Source: CAZOWL01 sp964583605
Lineage (GTDB): Bacteria; Pseudomonadota; Gammaproteobacteria; Chromatiales; Chromatiaceae
Assembly (NCBI GenBank): GCA_964583605.1
Contig: CAZOWL010000054.1
Location: 1-29,564 of the forward strand
Reading direction: 5' to 3'
DNA length: 29,564 nucleotides
How positions within the stretch are numbered: position 1 is the stretch's first letter; every line of letters begins with the position of its first letter. This document shows, one piece after another, positions 1 to 9,379 of this stretch. The translations under genes and the position numbers were made by a program. The notes below the pieces were generated by a model. That model was not told the origin of the DNA and did not search any database. It saw nothing but the letters and a program-made list of their open reading frames with translations.

Positions 1-40
1 TCGTATGGTGCCTCAGCTTTATGATTCTGGAAAATTTTAT

Positions 41-159
41 ATTCGCTCGCCCTGGTTCGCTCCCTCGCCCTCTGGGAGAGGGTTGGGGTGAGGGAACGAT
101 CAGGGGCGAGGCGATCTTTCATCATCCGGGGTGGCTCGCCTCGCCCCATGATCGTTAGC
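41..159 (-). repeat. dispersed intergenic repeat, copy 1
   Basis: Read on the minus strand, this copy begins GCTAACGATCATGGGGCGAG. It continues through a conserved core with CCACCCCGGA, ATGAAA, CCTGATCGTTCCCTCACCCC and AACCCTCTCCCAGAGGG, and ends in GCGAAC. The same arrangement recurs on the plus strand at 9375-9503 and 9504-9637, and partly at 29511-29564. The CCCTCACCCCAACCCTCTCCC block resembles the REP-like intergenic elements common in Proteobacteria. No ORF inside it looks real. Confidence 0.8.
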
Positions 160-394
160 CGTGCTCTTCGACGCGGCTGAGCTTGGCGAGCCGCACCGGG
201 GGGTCATTTTCATGGAGGAGGTGTGCCGTGGCCACCGGATGATGCCGTTCCTGCCCGAGCCGGACGGCGGCGGTCGATCCCCATCGCCGCCCTGACGATC
301 ATGCAGGCGTGGTGGCACTCCGGGACCATGAAACGACCCGTAGTCGGGCCGACGGCTGGGGGGGCCAACGACGGGCGTTGCGTAAGGAGGATGG
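160..394. other. intergenic region upstream of the CDF gene, nothing firm
   Basis: Together with the repeat before it, this fills the first 394 bases. A purine-rich GGAGGAGGT at about 214-222 could serve a very short ORF, but the encoded peptides (28 or 60 residues) are low-complexity and carry no recognisable domain. Minus-strand ORFs here are Arg/Pro-rich shadows. No promoter was identified with confidence. Confidence 0.4.
384..390 (+). promoter_or_regulatory. ribosome binding site that fixes a GTG start
   Basis: AAGGAGG ends 4 bases before the GTG at 395. The nearer ATG at 391 is out of frame and reaches a stop after four codons, so the GTG is the real start of the CDF transporter. Confidence 0.75.
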
Positions 395-1558
395 GTGGCC
401 ACTGATCCACGACAGCTGAGGTTGCAGGCGATCGCGCGCACGTCGATCGTTGGGGCCGCGGTCAATCTTGCGCTCTCGGCGCTGAAGATCGCTGCCGGAG
501 TCTTCGGGCAATCGTACGCCCTGATCGTCGACGGCATCCATTCGCTCTCCGATCTCCTCTCTGATCTCCTTGTCTGGGTCGCCGGGCGCCAGGCGAGTCG
601 GTCACCGGATCAGGACCACCCCTACGGCCATGCCCGGTTCGAGACCCTGGCCACGCTGGTCCTGGGCGTCGTGCTCGGGGGCGTTGCGCTGGGCATCGCC
701 TGGGATGCCCTGCAGCGCCTGCTGCAGATGCAGAGCCTGGATCGACCGGGTCTCATCGCAGTGCTCGCGGCCAGCATCTCGATCGGGATGAAGGAGTGGC
801 TCTACCGGTACACGCTTGGATTCGCCAGACGTGTCGGCTCGGAGATGCTGCGAGCCAATGCCTGGCACCATCGCACGGATGCCCTGTCCTCGGTGATCGT
901 GCTGGTCGGTGTCGTGGGTACCCTGATGGGGATCAACTATTTGGATTCCCTCGCCGCCATCGCCGTCTGCTTCATGATCGTCAAGATCGCCTGGGATCTG
1001 GTCTGGGAGGCGATTCGTGAGCTCGTGGATACCGGCCTCGATCCCGAGCGCGTGGCGGCGATGCGCAGGACCATCCTGTCTGTCAGCGGTGTGCGCGACG
1101 TGCACATGCTGCGGACGCGACGGCTTGGCGGCAATGCAACCGCCGATGTGCACGTCCTCGTCGACCCGCGGGTCAGCGTATCCGAGGGGCACATGATCAG
1201 CCTATTGGTCGAGGAGCGGCTCAAGGAGAAGATCGATGAGGTCGTGGATGTGACGGTGCACATCGACCCAGAGGACGACGAGGAGGGCCCGCCCTGCGAG
1301 GGTCTCCCGCCACGCTCCGAGGTGTTGGCGCGGCTCGATTCGCTGTGGTCGGATATCCCCGCCGCCACCCGTCGCCAGCGGACCGTTCTTCACTATCTGG
1401 ACGGTCAAGTCGACGTCGAGGTGTTCTTCCCCTTGAGTGCCTACAGCGGTGGACAAGATGAGGTTGCGGCCCTGTCGCGGCGTTTGGCGGCGGCGCTGCG
1501 GCGCGACCCGGTTTTCCGGCGCGTGTCGGTATATTTCGGCGGTCATGCACCAGATTAG
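395..1558 (+). CDS. cation diffusion facilitator (CDF) family transporter
   Basis: Inner-membrane divalent-metal efflux protein (Zn, Fe, Co, Cd or Mn; the substrate cannot be told from sequence), expected to be a proton antiporter. The N-terminal ~210 residues hold about six hydrophobic helices. Metal-site motifs are visible: DGIHSLSD in TM2 (D46, H49, D53), HPYGHARFE after it (75-83), and an HxxxD pair in TM5 (H158, D162). A cytosolic ferredoxin-like C-terminal domain follows at about 212-292. The protein is 387 residues, roughly 80-90 longer than a minimal CDF. The extra tail (about 300-385) ends RVSVYFGG and looks like a second small alpha/beta domain. The GTG start is set by AAGGAGG four bases upstream. 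The gene stands alone; its stop codon overlaps an NtrC-like box belonging to the next regulatory region. Confidence 0.93.
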   Translation: MATDPRQLRLQAIARTSIVGAAVNLALSALKIAAGVFGQSYALIVDGIHSLSDLLSDLLVWVAGRQASRSPDQDHPYGHARFETLATLVLGVVLGGVALGIAWDALQRLLQMQSLDRPGLIAVLAASISIGMKEWLYRYTLGFARRVGSEMLRANAWHHRTDALSSVIVLVGVVGTLMGINYLDSLAAIAVCFMIVKIAWDLVWEAIRELVDTGLDPERVAAMRRTILSVSGVRDVHMLRTRRLGGNATADVHVLVDPRVSVSEGHMISLLVEERLKEKIDEVVDVTVHIDPEDDEEGPPCEGLPPRSEVLARLDSLWSDIPAATRRQRTVLHYLDGQVDVEVFFPLSAYSGGQDEVAALSRRLAAALRRDPVFRRVSVYFGGHAPD

Positions 1559-1592
1559 TGCGCCGCCCAAGCATAATGCACTACCATTGCGC
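1547..1592 (+). promoter_or_regulatory. pair of candidate NtrC binding sites upstream of glnA
   Basis: NtrC boxes are inverted repeats of the form GCAC-N7-GTGC. Box 1, GCACCAGATTAGTGC (1547-1561), is a perfect match and overlaps the CDF stop codon. Box 2, GCACTACCATTGCGC (1578-1592), has one mismatch. Their centres are 31 bp apart, about three helical turns, much like the two strong NtrC sites of enteric glnA. They lie about 140-170 bp upstream of the start point predicted by the sigma-54-like element at 1696-1712, a normal enhancer distance. This was read by eye; no matrix score was computed. Confidence 0.55.
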
Positions 1593-1695
1593 GGGCGTCG
1601 ATCCTTCGCCGAGGTGCGACCGCTCGTCGGGCAGCAAGCCTGACACCGCACGAAATTAGGGATCGACGCCGTGATGCGCCATCGTTGAGTCTCGA

Positions 1696-1712
1696 CGGTA
1701 CGCCCATTGCTC
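1696..1712 (+). promoter_or_regulatory. candidate sigma-54 (RpoN) promoter for glnA
   Basis: CGGTACGCCCATTGCTC matches the TGGCAC-N5-TTGCTT consensus at 9 of 12 defined positions and keeps the essential GG-N10-GC spacing (GG 1697-1698, GC 1709-1710). Its position downstream of the two NtrC-like boxes is what makes it credible. GG-N10-GC alone is common by chance in GC-rich DNA. Confidence 0.5.
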
Positions 1713-1928
1713 ACGCGCCAGGTCGATTGCGCGCCACAGCTGATGAGCCGAGCGAGGCTCAGGTGAGCGCCCGGTGCAATCTGTGATATAGGTGCTCGGC
1801 GCGTCTTCGCGTCCTCACCGATCGCCCTGCTGAGCGACGCCCGAGCGTGATCCGGCCGGAGTGGTGGGCCGGGCGCGGGTGAACCGGCTCCTCCCCGGCG
1901 AGATCTCGCTCCCCGGGCCGGATGGCGG

Positions 1929-1945
1929 CGGCATATTTCATGCTT
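1929..1945 (+). promoter_or_regulatory. second, weaker sigma-54-like element before glnA
   Basis: CGGCATATTTCATGCTT has GG at 1930-1931 and GC at 1942-1943 with correct spacing, matching 9 of 12 consensus positions. It would start transcription about 100 bases before glnA. It lies ~370 bp from the NtrC-like boxes, farther than usual. It may be an alternative promoter or a chance match. Confidence 0.3.
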
Positions 1946-2057
1946 CGGGACGAGGCATGTTCGCCCTGCGCTGAGGTAGGGGACATCATCCGGCTGTGCA
2001 CAGCGGCCTCCTCTTTATTGCTACATTTCGAGTCAATCCGTTACGTGGAGTTTTTCA

Positions 2058-3464
2058 ATGTCCGGAAACGTCACAAAGATGATCCAGGAAAAGGAAGTGA
2101 AGTTCGTCGACCTTCGCTTCACGGATACGCGCGGGAAGGAGCAGCATGTCACCATGCCGGCCCGTCAGGTTGATGATGAATTTTTCAAGGAAGGCAAGAT
2201 GTTCGACGGCTCGTCGATTGCCGGGTGGAAGGGCATTCAGGAGTCTGACATGGTCCTGATGCCCGAGGCGGACACGGCCGTGATGGACCCGTTTGCCGAT
2301 GAGAATACGCTGATCATCCGCTGTGACATCCTCGAGCCCGCCACGATGCAGGGCTATGAGCGGGACCCCCGCTCGCTCGCCAAGCGGGCTGAGGCCTACT
2401 TGAAGTCGACCGGGATCGCCGACGCCGCCTACTTCGGCCCCGAGCCGGAGTTCTTCGTCCTCGATGACGTGCGCTGGGGGGCCGACATCAGTGGGGCCTT
2501 CTACAAGGTCGATTCCCAAGAGGCCGACTGGAACTCCGAGAAGGTCTTCGAAGACGGCAACATGGGGCATCGCCCGAATGTGAAGGGGGGATATTTCCCG
2601 GTTCCGCCGGTCGATTCCCTAAATGACCTGCGCGCCGCCATGTGTTTGGCGATGGAAGAGATGGGCGTGGAGGTCGAGGTGCACCATCACGAGGTCGCGA
2701 CGGCCGGGCAGTGCGAGATCGGTACGCGCTTCGCCACGCTGGTCCGGCGCGCCGATATGAACCAGATCCTGAAGTACTGCGTGCAGAACGTCGCCCATGC
2801 GTACGGCAAGACGGCGACCTTCATGCCCAAGCCGCTGGTCGGTGACAATGGCAACGGCATGCACGTCCACCAATCCCTGGCCAAGAACGAACAGAATGTC
2901 TTCGCTGGCGACAAGTACGGCGGTCTGTCCGAAATCGGCCTCTACTACATCGGTGGCATCATCAAGCACGCGCGTGCACTGAACGCCTTGACCAATGCCT
3001 CGACGAACTCCTATAAGCGGCTGGTGCCGGGCTTCGAGGCCCCGACGCTGCTCGCCTACTCCTTCCGCAACCGCTCAGCGTCGATTCGCATCCCCCACGT
3101 CTCGAGTCCCAAGGCGCGGCGGATCGAGGTGCGCTTCCCGGATTCGATGGGCAACCCCTATCTGTCGTTCGCCGCGATGATGATGGCCGGGCTCGACGGG
3201 ATTCAGAACAAGATCCATCCTGGGGACCCGCTGGACAAAGACCTCTATGACCTGCCCCCCGAGGAGGAGAAATCCATCCCGACCGTCTGTTTCGCGCTGG
3301 ACCAGGCCTTGGATGCGCTCGATAAGGACCGCGAGTTCCTGACAGCGGGCGGCGTCTTCAGTGACGATCTGATCGACGGTTACATCGATCTGAAGATGCA
3401 GGAGGTTACCCAGCTGCGGATGACGACGCATCCAATCGAGTTCGATATGTACTACAGCCTCTGA
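2058..3464 (+). CDS. glnA: type I glutamine synthetase
   Basis: Cytosolic dodecameric enzyme that makes glutamine from glutamate, ammonia and ATP, the main entry of ammonia at low nitrogen. Length 468 residues is exactly that of the proteobacterial GSI-beta class. Recognisable are the N-terminal beta-grasp region with KMFDGSSIAGWK, the metal/ATP-site segment around GPEPEFF, NGNGMHVHQS, and the late catalytic segment with RNRSASIRIP. Tyr397 in DLYDLPPEE is the adenylylation site, so the enzyme should be switched off by GlnE. The start is ATG with GGAG seven bases upstream. NtrC-like boxes and sigma-54-like elements lie upstream and an intrinsic terminator follows the gene. It therefore appears to be its own transcription unit, separate from ntrBC downstream. 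Confidence 0.99.
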   Translation: MSGNVTKMIQEKEVKFVDLRFTDTRGKEQHVTMPARQVDDEFFKEGKMFDGSSIAGWKGIQESDMVLMPEADTAVMDPFADENTLIIRCDILEPATMQGYERDPRSLAKRAEAYLKSTGIADAAYFGPEPEFFVLDDVRWGADISGAFYKVDSQEADWNSEKVFEDGNMGHRPNVKGGYFPVPPVDSLNDLRAAMCLAMEEMGVEVEVHHHEVATAGQCEIGTRFATLVRRADMNQILKYCVQNVAHAYGKTATFMPKPLVGDNGNGMHVHQSLAKNEQNVFAGDKYGGLSEIGLYYIGGIIKHARALNALTNASTNSYKRLVPGFEAPTLLAYSFRNRSASIRIPHVSSPKARRIEVRFPDSMGNPYLSFAAMMMAGLDGIQNKIHPGDPLDKDLYDLPPEEEKSIPTVCFALDQALDALDKDREFLTAGGVFSDDLIDGYIDLKMQEVTQLRMTTHPIEFDMYYSL

Positions 3465-3553
3465 TCAGGTCACCGGGCCGGGGCGGGCGGATTCAGACGC
3501 TGGCTATTCGCTGTCCCGGCCGAGATCGGCCTTGTCCTGACTGGCCGCACCAC

Positions 3554-3580
3554 CGCCCCCGAAATGGGGGCGTTTTGCTT
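3554..3580 (+). terminator. rho-independent terminator after glnA
   Basis: A perfect 7-bp GC stem (CGCCCCC 3554-3560, loop GAAAT, GGGGGCG 3566-3572) is followed by TTTT and a T-rich stretch. It lies 90 bases after the glnA stop and ends the glnA transcript before the DUF4124 gene. Confidence 0.85.
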
Positions 3581-3614
3581 GGCGGGCGGTCGCCCGCTGG
3601 ACTATCATCAGTGG

Positions 3615-4160
3615 ATGCTCTGTGCACGACTTCCGCTTTCGATCCTGCTCCTGATCTTCGCCGTTGAGACCTTCGGCGGCGAGATCTATCGCTGGGTCGA
3701 CGAGGAGGGGCTCGTCACCTACTCGGACCGACAGGTCCCTGGTGCGCAGTCGGTTCAATCGGCCCCGTCTCGCTCGGCATCGCGATCCGATGACCTAGCC
3801 GCCGGCCAGTCGGCCGGCTCCAGCCCCGGCCCCGGCCCCGGCCCCTACGAGACGTTCGAGATCGCCGCACCCGCCGACAATGCCGTCGTGACCTCAGCAG
3901 AAGGTCGGCTCGACATCGGGCTGCTCCTCATTCCAGGCCTGGATCCGGGCCACCAGATCGAATTCGTCGTGGATGGTAGTCCAATCGAGGGCGTTCAAGG
4001 CCGGACGCAACTCTCGCTGCGGGGCCTGCCGGCCGGCACTCACAGGCTTCAGGCGCGCATCCTTGATGAGGCCGGAGCGGCGGTGGCCACGACGGACCCT
4101 AAGACCGTCCACGTCCGTCCCCCTTCCCCTGGTGCGGAGGCTCAGCCAACGAGCGAATAG
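3615..4160 (+). CDS. exported DUF4124-domain protein
   Basis: Small secreted protein of unknown role. It starts with a signal peptide (MLCARLPLSILLLIFAVETF). Right after it comes the DUF4124 core EIYRWVDEEGLVTYSDRQ, a short beta-rich module common in exported gammaproteobacterial proteins. A low-complexity linker with Gly-Pro repeats (encoded by a GGCCCC tandem) follows. The C-terminal domain, about residues 75-170, is beta-rich with PADNAVV, VDGSPIEG and LPAGTHRLQARILDEAG, like an Ig/fibronectin-type carbohydrate- or envelope-associated module. An upstream in-frame ATG at 3564 was rejected because it lies in the loop of the glnA terminator and would bury the signal peptide. A GCGGGC/GCCCGC hairpin (3582-3597) lies just upstream. 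A DUF4124 gene between glnA and ntrB is, as I recall, a recurrent arrangement in purple sulfur bacteria. Confidence 0.88.
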   Translation: MLCARLPLSILLLIFAVETFGGEIYRWVDEEGLVTYSDRQVPGAQSVQSAPSRSASRSDDLAAGQSAGSSPGPGPGPYETFEIAAPADNAVVTSAEGRLDIGLLLIPGLDPGHQIEFVVDGSPIEGVQGRTQLSLRGLPAGTHRLQARILDEAGAAVATTDPKTVHVRPPSPGAEAQPTSE

Positions 4161-4468
4161 CCGTTCGCTGATTGCCCGCGGTGTGCGCCGATTCCCGCAG
4201 AGTCTGTCCTAGCCGCACCATGGCTGGGTTCTTGCTTGCCCTCTTTGGTGACTCCTCGTGCCGCGTCCCGCATTGATGTGGGCGTCGCCCTAACGCCGGG
4301 ATGATCGGCATCGCCCGCCGGGCAGGAGGTCACACCCTTGTTGATCGCATCGGCAACAGGAGGTGAAGCGATTCGGAAGCCACCTTCTCGATTCGCGTGC
4401 TGTGCTTGGCCTGCTGGTCCAACAATCAGCGTCTCCTCGGGAACAACACCTTCATGCGGGTTCTACGA
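4161..4468 (+). other. ntrBC upstream region
   Basis: About 300 bases without a convincing gene. It contains the sigma-54-like element at 4221-4237 and a strong-looking AGGAGGT near 4360 that is not followed by a suitable start codon at normal distance. No clear NtrC box (GCAC-N7-GTGC) was found in it, unlike upstream of glnA. Confidence 0.4.
4221..4237 (+). promoter_or_regulatory. candidate sigma-54 promoter for ntrBC
   Basis: TGGCTGGGTTCTTGCTT matches TGGCAC-N5-TTGCTT at 10 of 12 positions, with a perfect TTGCTT -12 half and invariant GG-N10-GC. It is the best -24/-12 match in the window and faces ntrB, giving a leader of about 220 bases. It implies NtrC autoregulation, but no clear enhancer box was seen nearby. 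Confidence 0.55.
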
Positions 4469-5543
4469 ATGATGAGCCAGAGATCCGCGAGCACCGGTCT
4501 GGAACGGAAGATACTCGATAACCTGGGCACGGCTGTTCTGCTCTTCGGCAACGATCTTCGACTGAAGTACGTGAATACGGCCGGCGAGATGCTGCTCGCC
4601 GTGAGTGCGCGTCACGTCTTGGGCTTGCCGGCCGGCGAGATCGTTCCGTGCCGCGACGGCGACCTAGAAAGGCGCCTCAAGGTCGCCGTGATGACGAAGC
4701 ACCCGTTCACGGAAAGGGAGATGAACGTCGCCCTGGCTGACGGGCGCACCATAACGGTGAACTGCACCGTCTTGCCCCTGCACCACTTCGATGCCTTCGA
4801 TGAGCTGCTGATCGAGCTCCACCAGGTCGATCAGCAGCTCCGGATCACCCGCGAGGAGCAGTTGATCTCCCAGCACCAGGCGAGCCAAGCCTTGATCCGC
4901 GGATTGGCCCATGAGATCAAGAATCCCTTGGGCGGATTGCGTGGCGCGGCCCAGCTCTTGGAGCAGGAGCTCCCCGACAAGACGTTGCGCGAATACACGC
5001 GGATCATCATCGAAGAGGCAGACCGCCTGCAGGTCCTGATGGACCAGATGCTTGGGCCGAATCGGATCCTGCAGAGGCAGAGGCTGAACATACATTGTGT
5101 CCTCGAGCATGTTCGCGGCCTGCTGCTCGCCGAATCGCCGCGGGGCCCCGAGATCGAGCGCGATTATGATCCGAGCATCCCGGATTTCGACGCCGATCAG
5201 GACCGGCTCGTCCAGGCCCTGCTAAACATCGTGCGCAATGGCGTGGCCGCAGCCGGACCGGAGGGAAGGCTCGTGCTGCGCACGCGCGTCCTGCGCCAAT
5301 TCACGATCGGCAGCAAGCGCCACCGCCTTGTCCTGCGCGTCGATATCGAAGACAACGGACCGGGCATACCCGAGGCCATCAGGGATAGGATCTTCTTCCC
5401 GATGGTCTCCGGACGCTCCGGCGGTACCGGTCTCGGCCTGCCGATTGCGCAGGAGCAGATCAATCAGCACGGCGGGCTGATCGAATGCGAGAGCCGGCCC
5501 GGCCGGACGCTGTTCTACGTCTATCTACCGTTGGAGTCGGACA

Positions 5544-5551
<8 letters not shown>
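4469..5551 (+). CDS. ntrB: nitrogen regulation sensor histidine kinase NtrB (GlnL)
   Basis: Cytosolic kinase/phosphatase that phosphorylates NtrC when nitrogen is short and dephosphorylates it when bound by PII. An N-terminal PAS-type sensor covers about residues 10-110. The H-box GLAHEIKNPLGGLRGAAQLL follows, with the phospho-accepting His near residue 148. The HATPase domain has NIVRNG (N box), DNGPGIP (G1), FFPMVSGR and GGTGLGL (G2). There is no membrane segment, as expected. The frame is open back to a GTG at 4397. I chose the ATG pair at 4469/4472 because the resulting ~360 residues align in length with enteric GlnL, but an ATG at 4454 is also possible and no ribosome site decides it. 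Its end overlaps ntrC by 8 bases, indicating coupled translation. Confidence 0.95.
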
Positions 5552-6968
<1,417 letters not shown>

Positions 6969-7013
6969 AGGCCGGTCGCGCACTCCGAGGTCAGTCTTTC
7001 AACAGTGCCCAGA

Positions 7014-7031
7014 CGGCCGACAGAACGGCCG
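7014..7031 (+). other. hairpin between ntrC and the next gene
   Basis: CGGCCG (7014-7019), a six-base loop, then CGGCCG (7026-7031), with partly complementary flanks. There is no T tract, so it is at best a weak or Rho-assisted terminator or an RNA-stabilising stem. Confidence 0.25.
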
Positions 7032-7068
7032 GACGAGGGCATATCGATCCGCGTTTCATAGACGCATT

Positions 7069-7074
7069 GGAGGG
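7069..7074 (+). promoter_or_regulatory. ribosome binding site that fixes a TTG start
   Basis: GGAGGG ends 4 bases before TTG at 7079. The farther upstream in-frame TTG at 7067 overlaps this site itself and so is less likely to be used. Confidence 0.55.
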
Positions 7075-7078
7075 AAGC

Positions 7079-7483
7079 TTGGACAGCAGCAGTATCGAGC
7101 TGCCTGGCTCGCAGATCCGCGCCATCACGCTCACCGATCGGGTGTTGCGTGTGCACTTCGACCGCGCACTGATCGTCAAGACGATGACGGGGTCGCAGGA
7201 GCGAACCCGCTGGTGGCAGGCCGGGGATCTCGTCATCACAGGTGCCGAGGCCGAGCCGCCTCTGCCGGTGGGTCCGCTCGTCTGTGCCGGCGGCGATGTC
7301 GAGGAAAACCTCTACACCTACCGGGACATGATCCCGATTCCGCTGGCCAGCCGCGGTCGCATCCGCTGTGCCCTGCACTTCCAGGGCACCGATCAGCGCT
7401 TAGTCGCGGGCGGCGACGCGATCGCGCTCGAGCTGGTCGACGTCCCCAAGTACATCGAGCACATCCGGCCGCAAGCCCCATAG
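7079..7483 (+). CDS. conserved-looking hypothetical protein
   Basis: I do not recognise this 134-residue protein. It has no signal peptide or membrane segment. The sequence is balanced and protein-like (LPGSQIRAITLTDRVLRVHF, TRWWQAGDLVITGAE, ENLYTYRDMIPIP, RGRIRCALHFQGTD, LELVDVPKYIEHI), and the strand-like runs suggest a small beta-rich cytosolic domain. The TTG start is chosen from GGAGGG four bases upstream. It lies about 110 bases after ntrC and 160 before the VWA gene, in the same direction, and could belong to either transcription unit. Confidence 0.7.
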   Translation: MDSSSIELPGSQIRAITLTDRVLRVHFDRALIVKTMTGSQERTRWWQAGDLVITGAEAEPPLPVGPLVCAGGDVEENLYTYRDMIPIPLASRGRIRCALHFQGTDQRLVAGGDAIALELVDVPKYIEHIRPQAP

Positions 7484-7645
7484 CCATAGCGGCGCCCGTC
7501 TGGCGAGCAGCATCCGGGAACGGGCGAACGGAACCCCCGTCACTGTTTGGCGTGAAGCCTCTCGTTATCATCTGACCGAACGATCAGGCTGCGGCGGTCC
7601 TTCCCCTGGCCACGAGAAGATGTCCCACCCACTCTCGGAGGGCCG

Positions 7646-9379
7646 ATGACAGGCGCTTGGATGGTCCTGCTGTCGCTCATCGCGATCTGGCTCCCAACCG
7701 GTGCCGCATCGGCGGCCCCGAGCGATCTGCGCATCCTGATCGATGTCTCGGGTAGCATGCGGCAGAACGACCCGAGCAATCTGCGCGTCCCGGCGATGCG
7801 ATTGGTCAACGAGCTGCTTCCCGCTGGGATGACGACTGGGGTATGGACGTTCGCCGAGGGCACCGAGGTGCTGGCGTCGCCGGGGCCGGTCGATCACGCA
7901 TGGCGCAAGGGGACGCGCGCCAATCTGGAGCGTATCGGCTCCGACGGGCGGCTCACCGATATCGAGCGGGCCATCGGCGAGGCGATGCAAGGCTGGGCGG
8001 GGCCCGCCGCCGGCGATGCGCCGCGGCACATCATGCTGCTCACGGACGGCTTTGTCGACGTGGCCGGCGGTGATGGGCGCGACGCGGCCTCGCGGCAACG
8101 GATCCTGTCGGTGCAGCTCGAACGGTTGCAGGCACTCAATGTCCAGGTCAATGCGCTGGCACTGTCCGAGCACGCGGACCTGGAGTTATTGGAGACCCTG
8201 ACGCGGCGCACGGGCGGCTGGCTCGAGTCGGTGGACGATGCCACGGGTCTGCAACGGGCCTTTCTCCATATGCTCGAGCGGTCAACGGCAACGACCGGGC
8301 TGCCGCTCGATGGCAACCGATTCAACGTCGACGACCGGATCTCCGAGCTCACGCTGCTGGCCTTTCGCCGCGAGGCTGGACCCATACAGTTGCGCGCCCC
8401 GACCGGCCAGGTGCTCTCCGCGGTGCGCCATGGCGCCGGTGTCGAGTGGCGTCAGGAGCCAGGTTATGACCTGGTGACGATGACCGCGCCCCCCGCTGGC
8501 GAATGGGTCCTTGAGGGGCCGGTCGACCCGGACAATCGCGTCGCGCTCGTCACCGACCTCGGAATCGGCTCCTTATCGATCCCTGCCTCGCTCTATGCCG
8601 GAGAAGACCTGCCTGTGGCAGTGTGGCTCACCGATCACGCCGAGCCTGTCAGCGAGACGGATCTCCTCGAGCTTGTCAGCGCCGAGGTCGAGATCACCGC
8701 GCCGCATGACGACCGACAAGCCGTCCTGAGGCAGTCACTGCCGCTCGACACCGATCTGGCGCGGTTCGGGGCGGACCTGGGGACGGCAGGTCTCGGTCCC
8801 GGTGTCTATCGGCTGCGGGCCTCGATTGACGGAGCGACCTTCCGGCGCGAGACACAGCAGCGGGTTCGCATCCTGCCGAGCCCCGTGACCTTGACCTATG
8901 AGTTGAACGCGGTCGACGGTGCTCCTGAGGACGAAGGGGACATTGCGGCACAGCTTCAGGTTCAACTCGATGTCGATCCGGACGTCATTGAGCCGGAGAG
9001 CGTTCTCGGCTATGTGACGCTGCGCGGCCCGAACCAGGGCCTAGAGCTCCTCGAGATCGGACCGCTGACAAGCCGATCCAGCCGCTATGAGCAAGACCTG
9101 GTGCAGCCCGGTCGGTATCAGGCGCGGGCGCGAGTGGCGGGACGGGCGCGCGCAACTGGCACGTCACTCGTCCTCGAGCCACCGGGCGAGGAATGGCTCG
9201 TCGGCCGCGGGGCCCGCGCGCAGCCGTTGCCCGATGCGCAGGCTGCGTGCCGAGCCCAACCCTTCTCGTGGGGCCGCCTTGCCCTGTACCTGCTGGCGGG
9301 CAATGCGCTCCTCGCGATGCTACTCGGACTCACCTGGTGGCGACTCGGGCCGCGGCGCGTCGACGCGACCCCCTGCTAA
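7646..9379 (+). CDS. exported VWA-domain protein with C-terminal membrane anchor
   Basis: Envelope protein of unknown function. It has a signal peptide (residues 1 to ~24, ending ASAA). A von Willebrand A domain follows, with the intact metal-ion (MIDAS) motif DVSGSM at 33-38, a Thr-bearing segment (SDGRLTDIERAI) and LLTDGFVD. Beyond about residue 220 the protein is beta-rich and Ig-like, with PPAGEWVLEGPVD and GPGVYRLRASIDG, as in chaperone-like or extracellular-binding modules. A hydrophobic helix at ~547-567 (LALYLLAGNALLAMLLGLTW) anchors it, leaving a short cytosolic tail. GGAGGG precedes the ATG. It may belong to the gammaproteobacterial VWA family TIGR03503, which I cannot confirm. The downstream small membrane protein is a likely partner. 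The stop codon TAA lies inside the start of a dispersed repeat, so the C terminus (RRVDATPC) may have been altered by its insertion. Confidence 0.9.
   Translation: MTGAWMVLLSLIAIWLPTGAASAAPSDLRILIDVSGSMRQNDPSNLRVPAMRLVNELLPAGMTTGVWTFAEGTEVLASPGPVDHAWRKGTRANLERIGSDGRLTDIERAIGEAMQGWAGPAAGDAPRHIMLLTDGFVDVAGGDGRDAASRQRILSVQLERLQALNVQVNALALSEHADLELLETLTRRTGGWLESVDDATGLQRAFLHMLERSTATTGLPLDGNRFNVDDRISELTLLAFRREAGPIQLRAPTGQVLSAVRHGAGVEWRQEPGYDLVTMTAPPAGEWVLEGPVDPDNRVALVTDLGIGSLSIPASLYAGEDLPVAVWLTDHAEPVSETDLLELVSAEVEITAPHDDRQAVLRQSLPLDTDLARFGADLGTAGLGPGVYRLRASIDGATFRRETQQRVRILPSPVTLTYELNAVDGAPEDEGDIAAQLQVQLDVDPDVIEPESVLGYVTLRGPNQGLELLEIGPLTSRSSRYEQDLVQPGRYQARARVAGRARATGTSLVLEPPGEEWLVGRGARAQPLPDAQAACRAQPFSWGRLALYLLAGNALLAMLLGLTWWRLGPRRVDATPC

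Larger units (their letters stand above)
1559..2057 (+). other. glnA upstream regulatory region
   Basis: This 499-base stretch has no convincing gene; the ORFs in it are Arg/Pro-rich shadows. It holds the second NtrC-like box (1578-1592), two sigma-54-like elements (1696-1712 and 1929-1945) and the glnA ribosome binding site GGAG at 2047-2050. If the upstream promoter is used, glnA has a leader of about 335 bases. No riboswitch fold or leader peptide was recognised. Confidence 0.5.

Noticed and set aside
223..405. 60-residue plus-strand ORF ending over the CDF start, with a GGAGGAGGT nearby
   Set aside because: The product is low-complexity with no recognisable domain, and the ribosome site overlaps the start codon itself. 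It is most likely chance in GC-rich DNA.
3564..3614. Upstream in-frame ATG extending the DUF4124 protein
   Set aside because: It lies in the loop of the glnA terminator and would place 17 residues ahead of a good signal peptide.
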